Shown here: in pieces, positions 54,901 to 63,867 of the stretch
How positions within the stretch are numbered: position 1 is the first letter of the stretch
Layout: each line of letters opens with the position of its first letter
Assembly: GCA_034168985.1 (NCBI GenBank)
Contig: JAXFJE010000022.1
Coordinates: 79,165 to 143,164 of the forward strand
Direction: 5' to 3'
Length of the DNA: 64,000 nt
Source of the DNA: JALEVB01 sp022768265
GTDB taxonomy: Bacteria > Bacillota_I > Bacilli_A > Erysipelotrichales > Erysipelotrichaceae
Notes under the pieces: model-generated
Seen by the model: only the letters and a program-made list of their open reading frames with translations
Told to the model about the DNA's origin: nothing
Database searches by the model: none
Program-made: the position numbers and the translations under genes

Positions 54901-57534
54901 ATGAACAATAAGAAATTTGTTTATAATTTTACTGAAGGAAACGGCAAGATGCGTGAGCTTCTTGGGGGAAAGGGAGCTAACCTTGCTGAAATGACATCTT
55001 TAGGGATGCCTGTTCCTAACGGCTTTACTGTAACTACGGAAGCATGTAATCAGTATTATGAAGATGGTCAAACCATCAATGATGATATCAAAAAGGAAAT
55101 TTTTGAACACGTTGCTCATCTAGAAGAAGTATCTGGTAAAAAACTAGGTAGCAAAGAAAACCCATTATTAGTATCAGTAAGAAGTGGGGCTCGTGCTAGT
55201 ATGCCAGGTATGATGGATACGATCTTAAATTTAGGGATCAATGATGATGTGGTAGAAGTAATCGCTAATCGTACAAATAATCCACGCTTTGCTTATGATA
55301 GCTATCGTCGCTTCATTCAAATGTTTGCCGATGTTGTTATGGGCTTACCTAAGAGTCGTTTTGAAGAAATTATTGATGAGATCAAAGAAAAGAAAAATGT
55401 TAAATTAGATACCGAGCTTGATGCAGAAGATCTAAAAGAAATGGTAGAACAATTCAAACAATTCTACCGTGATAACTTAAATGAAGATTTCCCAACAGAT
55501 CCAAAAGTTCAATTGGAAAAAGCTGTGGAAGCAGTATTTAAATCTTGGAACAATCCACGTGCGATCTTCTATCGTAAGATGAATGATATTCCAGCTAGCT
55601 GGGGTACAGCAGTCAATGTCCAAATGATGGTATTTGGTAATATGGGTGATACTTGTGGTACAGGCGTTGCTTTCACAAGAAATCCAGCTACTGGTGAAAA
55701 GAAATTGTTTGGTGAATTCTTGATGAATGCGCAAGGTGAAGACGTCGTTGCAGGTATTCGTACCCCAAGTCCAATTGCGAAATTAGCAGAAGTTATGCCA
55801 GGGGCATATGCTCAATTCGTAGAAATTTGCGATCGTTTGGAACACCATTATCGCGATATGCAAGATATGGAATTTACCATTGAAAATGAAAAGTTATATA
55901 TGTTGCAAACACGTAATGGTAAACGTACGGCAGCAGCGGCTTTAAAGATTGCTTGTGATCTAGTTGATGAAGGCTTGATCAGTGAAAAAGAAGCCTTGAT
56001 GATGGTTGATCCAAAACAATTAGATTCATTGTTACATCCACAATTTGATGCTGATGAACTAGCTAAGGCTAAAGTTTTAACTACAGGTTTAGCTGCAAGT
56101 CCTGGTGCTGCTTGTGGTCAAGTGGTATTTACTGCTGAAGATGCGATCAAAGAAGCAGAACGTGGTCATAAAGTTGTCTTAGTAAGATTAGAAACTTCTC
56201 CTGAAGATATCGAAGGTATGCATGTATCTGAAGGTATCTTGACCGTACGTGGTGGTATGACTAGCCATGCAGCCGTAGTTGCCCGTGGTATGGGAACTTG
56301 CTGTGTATCTGGTTGTGGCGATATCGTGATCGATGAATCAAATAAGACCTTTAAAGTTGCTGGTCAAACCTTTAAAGAAGGCGATCATATTTCTTTAGAT
56401 GGTTCAACTGGTTGTGTATATGGGGTTGCTATCAAGACCGTACCAGCTAAGATCAGTGGACATTTTGAACGCTTCATGGGCTGGGCTGATGCTACAAGAA
56501 AATTACAAGTTCGTACTAATGCAGATACACCTAAAGATGCAGCTCAAGCAATCGAATTTGGGGCAGAAGGTATCGGTTTAGTTAGAACAGAACATATGTT
56601 CTTTGAAGCAAATAGAATCAAAGCTGTTCGTGAAATGATCGTTTCAAAAAGCGTAGCGCAAAGAAAGAAAGCTTTAGCTAAATTATTGCCAATGCAACAA
56701 GGTGATTTTGAAGCGATTTACGAAGTTATGAAAGGTCTACCAGTGACAATCCGTTACTTAGATCCACCTCTACATGAATTCTTACCTACATCTTCATATG
56801 ATGTTGCCCAATTAGCTAATGAAATGAATATTGAATTAAGTGAATTGCGTGCTGTCATTGCTTCATTGCATGAATTCAACCCAATGATGGGTCATCGTGG
56901 ATGCCGTTTGGCTGTTACATATCCTGAAATTGCGCAAATGCAAACGGAAGCAGTGATCCAAGCTGCAATCAATGTTAATAAAAAACATCCTGAATATAAT
57001 ATTCATCCAGAAATCATGATCCCATTAGTTGGTGATATCAATGAATTGAAATATGTTAAGGATGTCGTTGTTAAAAAAGCTGAAGAAGTTATGGAAGCTA
57101 ATGGCGTTAAGGTGGATTATAAAGTTGGAACGATGATCGAAATTCCACGTGCCGCTTTATTAGCTGACGAAATTGCGCAAGAAGCAGAATTCTTCTCATT
57201 TGGAACCAATGACCTAACTCAAATGACCTTTGGTTTCTCTCGTGATGATGCTGGAAACTTCTTGTCAGATTACTACGATAAAAAGATCTATGAACAAGAC
57301 CCATTTGCTCGTTTAGATCAACATGGTGTTGGTAAATTGGTTAAGATGGCTGCTGATCTAGGTCGTCAAACTCGTCCAGATATCAAATTAGGTATTTGTG
57401 GTGAACATGGTGGAGATCCTTCATCAATTGATTTCTGTCACCGCGTTGGTTTGACTTATGTATCTTGTAGTCCATTTAGAGTTCCTATTGCACGTTTAGC
57501 TGCAGCTCAAGCCGCAATTCGTAACGATAAATAA
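54901..57534 (+). CDS. ppdK: Pyruvate, phosphate dikinase
   Basis: Interconverts pyruvate, ATP and Pi with PEP, AMP and PPi. The 877-aa enzyme has the N-terminal ATP-grasp domain (GGKGANLAEM, SVRSGARASMPGMMDTILNLG), the swivelling phospho-His domain (GGMTSHAAVVARGMG) and the C-terminal TIM-barrel PEP domain (GICGEHGGDPSSIDF with the catalytic Cys). RBS AAGGAGG precedes ATG 54901. It is monocistronic, with a cre box upstream and a strong terminator. Confidence 0.98.
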   Translation: MNNKKFVYNFTEGNGKMRELLGGKGANLAEMTSLGMPVPNGFTVTTEACNQYYEDGQTINDDIKKEIFEHVAHLEEVSGKKLGSKENPLLVSVRSGARASMPGMMDTILNLGINDDVVEVIANRTNNPRFAYDSYRRFIQMFADVVMGLPKSRFEEIIDEIKEKKNVKLDTELDAEDLKEMVEQFKQFYRDNLNEDFPTDPKVQLEKAVEAVFKSWNNPRAIFYRKMNDIPASWGTAVNVQMMVFGNMGDTCGTGVAFTRNPATGEKKLFGEFLMNAQGEDVVAGIRTPSPIAKLAEVMPGAYAQFVEICDRLEHHYRDMQDMEFTIENEKLYMLQTRNGKRTAAAALKIACDLVDEGLISEKEALMMVDPKQLDSLLHPQFDADELAKAKVLTTGLAASPGAACGQVVFTAEDAIKEAERGHKVVLVRLETSPEDIEGMHVSEGILTVRGGMTSHAAVVARGMGTCCVSGCGDIVIDESNKTFKVAGQTFKEGDHISLDGSTGCVYGVAIKTVPAKISGHFERFMGWADATRKLQVRTNADTPKDAAQAIEFGAEGIGLVRTEHMFFEANRIKAVREMIVSKSVAQRKKALAKLLPMQQGDFEAIYEVMKGLPVTIRYLDPPLHEFLPTSSYDVAQLANEMNIELSELRAVIASLHEFNPMMGHRGCRLAVTYPEIAQMQTEAVIQAAINVNKKHPEYNIHPEIMIPLVGDINELKYVKDVVVKKAEEVMEANGVKVDYKVGTMIEIPRAALLADEIAQEAEFFSFGTNDLTQMTFGFSRDDAGNFLSDYYDKKIYEQDPFARLDQHGVGKLVKMAADLGRQTRPDIKLGICGEHGGDPSSIDFCHRVGLTYVSCSPFRVPIARLAAAQAAIRNDK

Positions 57535-57540
57535 CAAACA

Positions 57541-57575
57541 AAAGCATTTATCTTCATCGATAAATGCTTTTTTTC
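57541..57575 (+). terminator. Terminator after ppdK
   Basis: AAAGCATTTATC (57541-57552) pairs with GATAAATGCTTT (57559-57570), followed by T residues. Confidence 0.9.
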
Positions 57576-57593
57576 TAAAGAAAGGAAAATAAT

Positions 57594-59048
57594 ATGAAAG
57601 TATTAGTCGCGCATATGAGCGCAGAATGTAATGAACACATCAATCATACGGTTGGCTTAGATGAATTTGATATTCGCTATGGTGATGATTGTATCGAAGC
57701 TATGCATATCAAAGAAGTATTTGAAAGTCATGGTATCCAGATCATTCCTGCAATTTATGCCAACTCTCATCCTAATGGCATGATTCAAAGATCCGCTTTT
57801 GATTTTATCTATAATAAGATCATTGATACCATTAAGCAGCATCTTCATGAAATAGATGGTATTTATTTTCATTTGCATGGTGCAAGTGGGGTATTAGATC
57901 TAGAAGAGGTATCTGGCGAATATGTGATCTTAAAGAAGGTGCGTGAAATTGTCGGTAAGCATATGCCGATTGCTTGGGTCATGGATCCTCATGGCAATCT
58001 AACACCAGAGTTTGCGGATTTTGTTAATATTGCGAGATGTTATCGGGAATCACCGCATTCAGATGCCATCGATACCAAGATCAAGGTAGCACAGTTATTA
58101 GTTGATTTATTAGAACATCGCCGCCGCATGAAACCTATCATCAAAAAATTACCTATCATGGTAGGCGGAGAAAGAAGCGTATCTGCGAAGGAGCCAATGC
58201 GCACTATCAATGCTTTGTTAGATGAAGCAGAAAAAGATCCAAGAGTTTTCTCTTGTTCATATCATGTTGGCTATATCAGACACGATGATGATAGTTTAGG
58301 GGCTGCTATTACTTTTGTACCTAATACAGCTAAAGATCGGGCTTATTGTGAGCAACAGGCAGATAAGATTGCTCGCTATGCTTGGCAGCATCGTCACGAA
58401 TTTAAATTTAGCGGTAATTATGATGAAGTAGATAATGCGGTTAAAATGGCTTTGCAATATGCTGATAAGACTGCAGTTATCACTGATTCAGGCGATAATT
58501 GTGGTGCAGGTGGTGCGGGTGAAAATACCATCGTTTTAAAAGAAATGCTTAAGCATCAAAGTTCAAAGAAAATCTTGTTTGCCGCAATCAATGATGCCCA
58601 AGCGCATGCGATCTTAGCTACTAAAAATATTGGGGATACGTTTGCTTTATCATTAGGTAGCAATCAAAATGCGGATAGTGAAACTGTTAACTTAACTGTT
58701 AGTTTGATTGCCAAAGGACGTCAAACATTTGCTAGTGGTTTTGAGTTAGGGGATGCCTATACGATTAGGGTAGCAAATACCCATTTAGATATCGTTGTGG
58801 TCGATCATATCATCCAGTATGGTACGATGCGCCAATTCCATGCCGCTAATTTGGAATTCCATGATTATGATATCATTGTGGTCAAGATGGGTTATCTAGA
58901 TACGGAATTGATCCCCGAAACTAGTTATCATGTCATGGCGCTTAGTGATGGACCTACGATCCAACGTTCAGAGCGTATTCCATTTAAACGGATTGCTCGC
59001 CCAATGTGGCCAATCGATGAAATGGATGAATTAGAATATATTGAGTAA
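57594..59048 (+). CDS. M81 family metallopeptidase (MlrC-like)
   Basis: A 484-aa protein of the family named for microcystinase MlrC. The N-terminal M81 domain shows HMSAECNEH, YFHLHGASG and MDPHGNLTPEF, with His and Asp residues suited to bind zinc. The C-terminal MlrC domain shows ITDSGDNCGAGGAGENT and SDGPTIQRSE. The natural substrate in gut-type bacteria is unknown. It follows the ppdK terminator and begins a run with the next two genes. RBS AAAGGAAA precedes ATG 57594. Confidence 0.92.
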   Translation: MKVLVAHMSAECNEHINHTVGLDEFDIRYGDDCIEAMHIKEVFESHGIQIIPAIYANSHPNGMIQRSAFDFIYNKIIDTIKQHLHEIDGIYFHLHGASGVLDLEEVSGEYVILKKVREIVGKHMPIAWVMDPHGNLTPEFADFVNIARCYRESPHSDAIDTKIKVAQLLVDLLEHRRRMKPIIKKLPIMVGGERSVSAKEPMRTINALLDEAEKDPRVFSCSYHVGYIRHDDDSLGAAITFVPNTAKDRAYCEQQADKIARYAWQHRHEFKFSGNYDEVDNAVKMALQYADKTAVITDSGDNCGAGGAGENTIVLKEMLKHQSSKKILFAAINDAQAHAILATKNIGDTFALSLGSNQNADSETVNLTVSLIAKGRQTFASGFELGDAYTIRVANTHLDIVVVDHIIQYGTMRQFHAANLEFHDYDIIVVKMGYLDTELIPETSYHVMALSDGPTIQRSERIPFKRIARPMWPIDEMDELEYIE

Positions 59049-59065
59049 ATATAGGAGGATATGAT

Positions 59066-59458
59066 ATGAAAAAAATAGCAGTAAGTTATGATGAGGGCAT
59101 GGTGTTCCAACATTTTGGACACACGGCTTACTTTAAAATTTATCGTGTGAACGATGATCACTCATGGAATGGTGAAGTTGTTAGTACCCATGGCCAAGGC
59201 CATAGCGCCTTAGCTAACTTTTTAGCAGGACACGATGTAAATGTTTTACTTTGTGGAGGCATTGGTGCTGGCGCAATCAATGCTTTAACTGCCCAAAACA
59301 TCGAAGTTTATCCTGGATGTAGTGGGCAAGCAGATGAAATTGTGGATACTTTTCTAGCAGGTAAGCTAGTTAAAAATACAGGTGCTAATTGTCAGCATCA
59401 CGACCATCATGAATGTCATGATGATCATCATTGTCAGCATGACTGCCATCATGAATAA
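59066..59458 (+). CDS. NifB/NifX family (dinitrogenase cofactor-type) protein with His/Cys-rich tail
   Basis: A 130-aa protein. Residues 1-105 form the NifX-like fold (IAVSYDEGMVFQHFGHTAYFKIYRV, LLCGGIGAGAINALTAQNIEVYPG). The last 25 residues are His, Asp and Cys rich (QHHDHHECHDDHHCQHDC), a likely metal-binding tail. No nitrogenase genes are near, so the role is more likely iron-sulfur or metal carriage. It lies 17 bp after the M81 gene and 2 bp before the Nudix gene. Confidence 0.88.
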   Translation: MKKIAVSYDEGMVFQHFGHTAYFKIYRVNDDHSWNGEVVSTHGQGHSALANFLAGHDVNVLLCGGIGAGAINALTAQNIEVYPGCSGQADEIVDTFLAGKLVKNTGANCQHHDHHECHDDHHCQHDCHHE

Positions 59459-59460
59459 GC

Positions 59461-59973
59461 ATGATCGAAAAGTGGGATGCCTATGATGGCTACGGGAATA
59501 AAGCTGGCTTTACCTTACAAAAAGGTCAGCCTATTCCTAAAGGTTATTATCATTTAGTAGCTCATGTATTAGTAAGGCATAGCGATAATGATTATCTTTT
59601 GACCAAACGCAGCTTACAAAAAGCAAGTTATCCAGGACGTTATGAAGCGAGCATCCAAGGTTCAGCGTTAGTTAATGAAACAGCTTTATCCTGTGCCCAA
59701 AGAGAGCTTTATGAAGAAACGGGGATAATCGGCGATAATTGGCAATTGGTCGATGAATATCGCAGTACTTATTGCTTGATCAAATGTTTTACTTGCATTT
59801 ATCATGGCCATAAAGATGCCATTAAGTTACAACCAGCTGAAACGATCGCATATAAATGGTTGGATGAAGAAGCTTTTATATCTTTCATCCATTCTGATGA
59901 AATGATTCAAAGTCATCTTTTACGTTTTCAGCGTTATTTTAAACAACTAGGTTTAATTTCTAAAATATTTTAA
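59461..59973 (+). CDS. Nudix hydrolase
   Basis: A 170-aa pyrophosphohydrolase. The Nudix box runs from GSALVNE to RELYEETGI with the expected spacing (G, five residues, E, seven residues, REUXEEXGU). The preceding HVLVRHSDNDYLLTKRS strand fits the fold. The substrate cannot be told from sequence. It starts 2 bp after the NifX-like gene, so it is co-transcribed. Confidence 0.9.
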   Translation: MIEKWDAYDGYGNKAGFTLQKGQPIPKGYYHLVAHVLVRHSDNDYLLTKRSLQKASYPGRYEASIQGSALVNETALSCAQRELYEETGIIGDNWQLVDEYRSTYCLIKCFTCIYHGHKDAIKLQPAETIAYKWLDEEAFISFIHSDEMIQSHLLRFQRYFKQLGLISKIF

Positions 59974-60052
59974 ATGGTCTTTTGTCTAGGGCTAAAGCAT
60001 CTTGATTGTATTTAGCGCGTAAATCGCGTATGATAAAAAAAAGAGGTGGACT

Positions 60053-60832
60053 ATGGACTATATATTGACTTTATTTATTCCTTTTTTAGGGACATCATTA
60101 GGTAGTGCAATGGTGTTTTTGGTTAAAGATAAATTGGATGATCGTATCCAAAAGGCCATGCTTGGTTTTGCCAGCGGGGTCATGGTAGCGGCTAGCTGTT
60201 GGTCATTGATCATTCCGAGCTTAGATATGAGCGAAGGAATGGGCAAATTAGCATTTATACCTGCAGCTGTGGGCTTATTGTTAGGCTTTGTCTTTTTATT
60301 GCTTTTGGATTATATCATTCCACATTTACATCTTAATACCAATCAGCCTGAAGGTATGCCTGCAAAAAAACTATCGAATACGATGATGTTGCTTTTGGCA
60401 GTTACTTTGCATAACATTCCTGAAGGAATGGCTGTTGGGGTCATTTTTGCTAGTTTCTTAAATGGCAACTCACTGATTACATTTGCTTCTGTATTTGCTT
60501 TATGTATCGGGATCGCTATTCAAAATGTTCCAGAAGGGGCGATCATTTCTGTCCCTTTGAAAAATGAAGGCAATGGCAAATTTAAATCTTTCTTTTATGG
60601 GAGCATGAGCGGCATCGTTGAACCGATTGCAGCCATTATCACGATTTGGTTGATTAGATTGATCGAACCATTATTGCCATACTTTTTAGCATTTGCTGCA
60701 GGCGCCATGCTTTATGTGGTCGTTGAAGAGCTAATTCCTGAAGCTAGCGAAGGAGAACACTCGAATGTTGCGACGATTGGGTTTGCACTTGGTTTTGTTA
60801 TCATGATGATCTTAGATGTTGCTCTTGGTTAA
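60053..60832 (+). CDS. ZIP family metal transporter (second copy)
   Basis: A 259-aa membrane protein with about eight helices, HNIPEGMAVG in helix 4 and QNVPEGAIIS in helix 5 (Gln replaces the His of the first ZIP). It lacks the His-rich loop of the ZIP at 54010, so the two differ in metal site and perhaps in metal. RBS AGAGGTGG precedes ATG 60053, and a TATGAT about 20 nt before may be a -10. Confidence 0.92.
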   Translation: MDYILTLFIPFLGTSLGSAMVFLVKDKLDDRIQKAMLGFASGVMVAASCWSLIIPSLDMSEGMGKLAFIPAAVGLLLGFVFLLLLDYIIPHLHLNTNQPEGMPAKKLSNTMMLLLAVTLHNIPEGMAVGVIFASFLNGNSLITFASVFALCIGIAIQNVPEGAIISVPLKNEGNGKFKSFFYGSMSGIVEPIAAIITIWLIRLIEPLLPYFLAFAAGAMLYVVVEELIPEASEGEHSNVATIGFALGFVIMMILDVALG

Positions 60833-60837
60833 AATGT

Positions 60838-60866
60838 TTGACAAGGTCTTATATTTGTTGTATAAA
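60838..60866 (+). promoter_or_regulatory. Sigma-A promoter for thrS
   Basis: TTGACA (60838-60843), a 17-nt spacer and TATAAA (60861-60866). Confidence 0.85.
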
Positions 60867-60904
60867 ATAGGTAATGCGATGAAAAGGACAAGATTTAGCT
60901 TATT

Positions 60905-61090
60905 TTCATTTAGAGAGATGGCTGGTTGGTGCAAAGCCATTTGAAAAGAGTTAAGTTACTACCTTGGAGCAGCTTCTTAATCGAAAGCCGAGGGACATGC
61001 GTTAAATGTCATAGAGCGTCATTGATATCGATCAATGGAATTAAGGTGGTACCGCGTGTAATAACGTCCTTTATTTAAGGACGTTTTTTT
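60905..61090 (+). promoter_or_regulatory. T-box leader of thrS
   Basis: Senses uncharged tRNA-Thr. Stem I begins AGAGAG with the distal loop GGTTGGTG. The candidate specifier is ACT (Thr) at 60958-60960, followed by ACCTTGGAG. The T-box AAGGTGGTACCGCG is at 61043-61056. The terminator pairs AACGTCCTT (61063-61071) with AAGGACGTT (61077-61085) and ends in T residues. Confidence 0.95.
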
Positions 61091-61112
61091 ATAGAAAGGA
61101 TGTAGGTATATC

Positions 61113-62855
61113 ATGATCAATATTAAAGAAAATGAACAATTAAATGTTCTAAATCACAGTTGTGCACATTTATTGGCACAAGCCGTTAAACATTTATATC
61201 CCCAAGCTAAATTTTGGGTTGGACCAGTCATCAACGAAGGGTTCTATTATGATATCGATCTAGGTAATGATGTTATCAAAGAAGAAGATCTTCCTAAGAT
61301 CGAAAAAGAAATGAAAAAAATTGCTAAAGATGGTAAAAGGATCGTTAGACAAGAAATTTCAAAAGCTGAAGCTTTGGCCATGTTCCATGATGATCCATAT
61401 AAATTAGATTTGATCAATAACATGGATGAACAAGAAACAGTTATTTCTTGTTATAGTCAAGGTGATTTTACCGATCTTTGCCGAGGTCCGCATGTTGATA
61501 CGGTCAAGGTACTTAAAAACTTTAAATTGTTAAAGGTTAGCGGTGCTTATTGGAAAGGTGACGCTAATAATAAGATGTTACAAAGAATTTATGGCGTATG
61601 TTTTGAAACGCCTGAACAATTAGCAGAACATTTGATGCTATTGGAAGAAGCCAAAAAACGTGACCATAAAAAACTTGGTAGAGAGCTTGAACTATTCATG
61701 ATGAGCGAATATGGTCCAGGTTTCCCATTCTTTTTACCAAATGGGATGATCGTTAGAAATGAATTAGAAAACTTCTGGTATCAAGAACATACTAAAGAAG
61801 GTTACCAATTCATCAAGACACCGATCATGATGAGCAAAGAATTATGGGAGTTAAGTGGTCACTGGGCTAATTACAGTGAAAATATGTATACAAGTGAAAT
61901 CGATGATCGTACTTTCTGTATCAAGCCAATGAACTGTCCAGGGGGAATGCTAGTTTATAAAAATGGTTTACATTCTTATAAAGATCTTCCATTACGTATC
62001 GGCGAATTAGGTCAAGTTCATCGTCATGAAGCTAGTGGCGCTTTGAATGGTTTATTTAGGGTACGTACCTTTACTCAAGATGATGCACATATTTTCATGC
62101 GTGAAGATCAGATCGAAGAAGAAGTAATTCGTTTGATCAAATTTATCGATCGTGTATATGCTATTTTTGGTTTAAAATATACGATCGAATTATCGACAAG
62201 ACCAGAATCTAAATATATCGGTGATATTGCGATTTGGGATAAGAGCGAAAAAGCCTTAGAACAAGCATGTCATGCAGCTGGCAAAGAATGTAAGATCAAC
62301 CCTGGAGATGGGGCTTTCTATGGTCCAAAATTAGACTTCCATCTAATCGATTCTTTAGGACGTGAATGGCAATGTGGTACCATCCAGCTAGATATGAATC
62401 TTCCTGAAAGATTTGATCTAACTTATGTTGATAGCGATGGTAGCAAAAAACGTCCAATCATGTTACATCGTGTTATCTATGGTTCAATTGAACGTTTCAT
62501 CGGTATCTTGATCGAACATTTTGCAGGAGCATTCCCTTTATGGTTAGCACCTAAACAAGTAGTCATTATTCCTGTTCATCATGAAAACCATTTAGCTTAC
62601 GCTAATGAAGTTAAAGATGAATTAGCTAAATATGGCGTTCGTGTTAGCGTAGATGATCGTAATGAAAAACTAGGATATCGTATCCGCGAAGCACAAATTC
62701 ATAAGATTCCAGTTGAAGTTGTCGTTGGTGATGCTGATCGTGATGCTCGTATGGTAACTGTTCGTCGCTATGGTAAAAAAGAAGAAATCAAGATGTCGAT
62801 CGAAGATTTTGTTAACAGCATCAACGTTGAAATTGCAGATAAGAGGTTAGGCTAA
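61113..62855 (+). CDS. thrS: Threonyl-tRNA synthetase lacking the TGS domain
   Basis: Class II synthetase charging tRNA-Thr. At 580 aa it is about 60 residues shorter than usual: the N-terminal TGS domain is absent, and the protein begins almost at the editing domain (HSCAHLLAQAVKHLYP with HxxxH, and CRGPH). The catalytic core has motif 1, motif 2 (RIGELGQVHRHEASGALNGLFRVRTFTQDD) and motif 3 (MLHRVIYGSIERFIGILIEHFAG), followed by the anticodon-binding domain. RBS AAAGGATG precedes ATG 61113. Its stop overlaps the next start. Confidence 0.96.
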   Translation: MINIKENEQLNVLNHSCAHLLAQAVKHLYPQAKFWVGPVINEGFYYDIDLGNDVIKEEDLPKIEKEMKKIAKDGKRIVRQEISKAEALAMFHDDPYKLDLINNMDEQETVISCYSQGDFTDLCRGPHVDTVKVLKNFKLLKVSGAYWKGDANNKMLQRIYGVCFETPEQLAEHLMLLEEAKKRDHKKLGRELELFMMSEYGPGFPFFLPNGMIVRNELENFWYQEHTKEGYQFIKTPIMMSKELWELSGHWANYSENMYTSEIDDRTFCIKPMNCPGGMLVYKNGLHSYKDLPLRIGELGQVHRHEASGALNGLFRVRTFTQDDAHIFMREDQIEEEVIRLIKFIDRVYAIFGLKYTIELSTRPESKYIGDIAIWDKSEKALEQACHAAGKECKINPGDGAFYGPKLDFHLIDSLGREWQCGTIQLDMNLPERFDLTYVDSDGSKKRPIMLHRVIYGSIERFIGILIEHFAGAFPLWLAPKQVVIIPVHHENHLAYANEVKDELAKYGVRVSVDDRNEKLGYRIREAQIHKIPVEVVVGDADRDARMVTVRRYGKKEEIKMSIEDFVNSINVEIADKRLG

Positions 62856-63808
62856 TGAAAAAATTAAGCGCATTATTTTTAAGCTTAATACTTTTGGTAG
62901 GCTGCAGTACTAAAACTGAAACGATCATTGCTACAACGACACCGGCTTCTAGTGAACCTACAGTAGAAACTACAGGCTTAAATGTTTTAGCACCTAAAGG
63001 TGCAACGGCTTTGCCTTTAGCTAAGGTTATCGATGAGCAAAAACATACGGTTACTACCGTGGATGGTAGCGATGTTTTACAAGCAGCTTTGGTTAATCCA
63101 GAACCTGAGTATGATATCATCATTGCCCCAACTAATTTGGGCGTTAAATTAGCAGCAGCTGATAAGAGTGAATATAAATTGATCGATATCTTGACATGGG
63201 GCAATTTATACTTGGTAGCTAGTGATGAATCAGCTTTACAAGAAGGTAAAGAAATTGCTTTATTTGGGGAAAATGCTGTTGTCGGTCTAGTTTTTGAAGA
63301 TTTGTTTAAAGATATAACCTTAAATAAAACTTATTATCCAAGCGTTGCTGAAGCACAAGTCGCTTTATTAAGCAATAATGCAGATGTGGCTTTATTAGCA
63401 GAACCAGCAGCTACCGCTACGATCGCTAAAGCGAAAGAAAATGGTCAAGATTTGCAGATCATTGCAGATCTTCAACAATTATGGGATGAAAAATACGGTG
63501 GCAGTTATCCGCAAGCTGGTATTTTCGTCTTAGAAGATACTTATGAAGATAATCAAGCTGCAGTGGATGCTTTCATCGATGAAGTAGCTAACTTTGTAGC
63601 TGAAGCTAATGAAAATAATGAAATGGTCATTGAAGTCGTAGATAAATTAGGCGCAGATGTCTTAGGTGTACCTAATGGCAATATCGCTAGCAAGACATGG
63701 AATCGTTTGAATCTTGATGTTGTTTCAGCTTTAGATGCGAAAGATCAATTAGCAACTTTCTTGAAACTATTTGGTATCGAAGATCTTGATGATGCTTTGA
63801 TCGACTAA
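62855..63808 (+). CDS. ABC-type substrate-binding lipoprotein
   Basis: A 317-aa lipoprotein. The signal peptide ends in the lipobox LVGC (lipidated Cys16) and a Thr/Ser-rich linker follows. The body (GLNVLAPKGATALPLAKVID, EYDIIIAPTNLGVKLA, LLSNNADVALLAEPAATATI) resembles NitT/TauT or MetQ-like two-lobe binding proteins. No permease or ATPase is seen before the terminator. Its ATG overlaps the thrS stop (TAATG), which places it under the thrS T-box. The ligand is unknown. Confidence 0.83.
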   Translation: MKKLSALFLSLILLVGCSTKTETIIATTTPASSEPTVETTGLNVLAPKGATALPLAKVIDEQKHTVTTVDGSDVLQAALVNPEPEYDIIIAPTNLGVKLAAADKSEYKLIDILTWGNLYLVASDESALQEGKEIALFGENAVVGLVFEDLFKDITLNKTYYPSVAEAQVALLSNNADVALLAEPAATATIAKAKENGQDLQIIADLQQLWDEKYGGSYPQAGIFVLEDTYEDNQAAVDAFIDEVANFVAEANENNEMVIEVVDKLGADVLGVPNGNIASKTWNRLNLDVVSALDAKDQLATFLKLFGIEDLDDALID

Positions 63809-63829
63809 CAATTTTATTTGATTGATCTA

Positions 63830-63867
63830 AACCTTTTTACGATATGATATCGTAAGAAGGTTTTTTT
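63830..63867 (+). terminator. Terminator after the lipoprotein gene
   Basis: AACCTTTTTACGAT pairs with ATCGTAAGAAGGTT around a short loop, followed by seven T. Confidence 0.85.

Noticed and set aside
59390..59455. His/Cys-rich codon run as a repeat array
   Set aside because: It is the in-frame tail of the NifX-like protein with irregular codons, not a DNA repeat or CRISPR.
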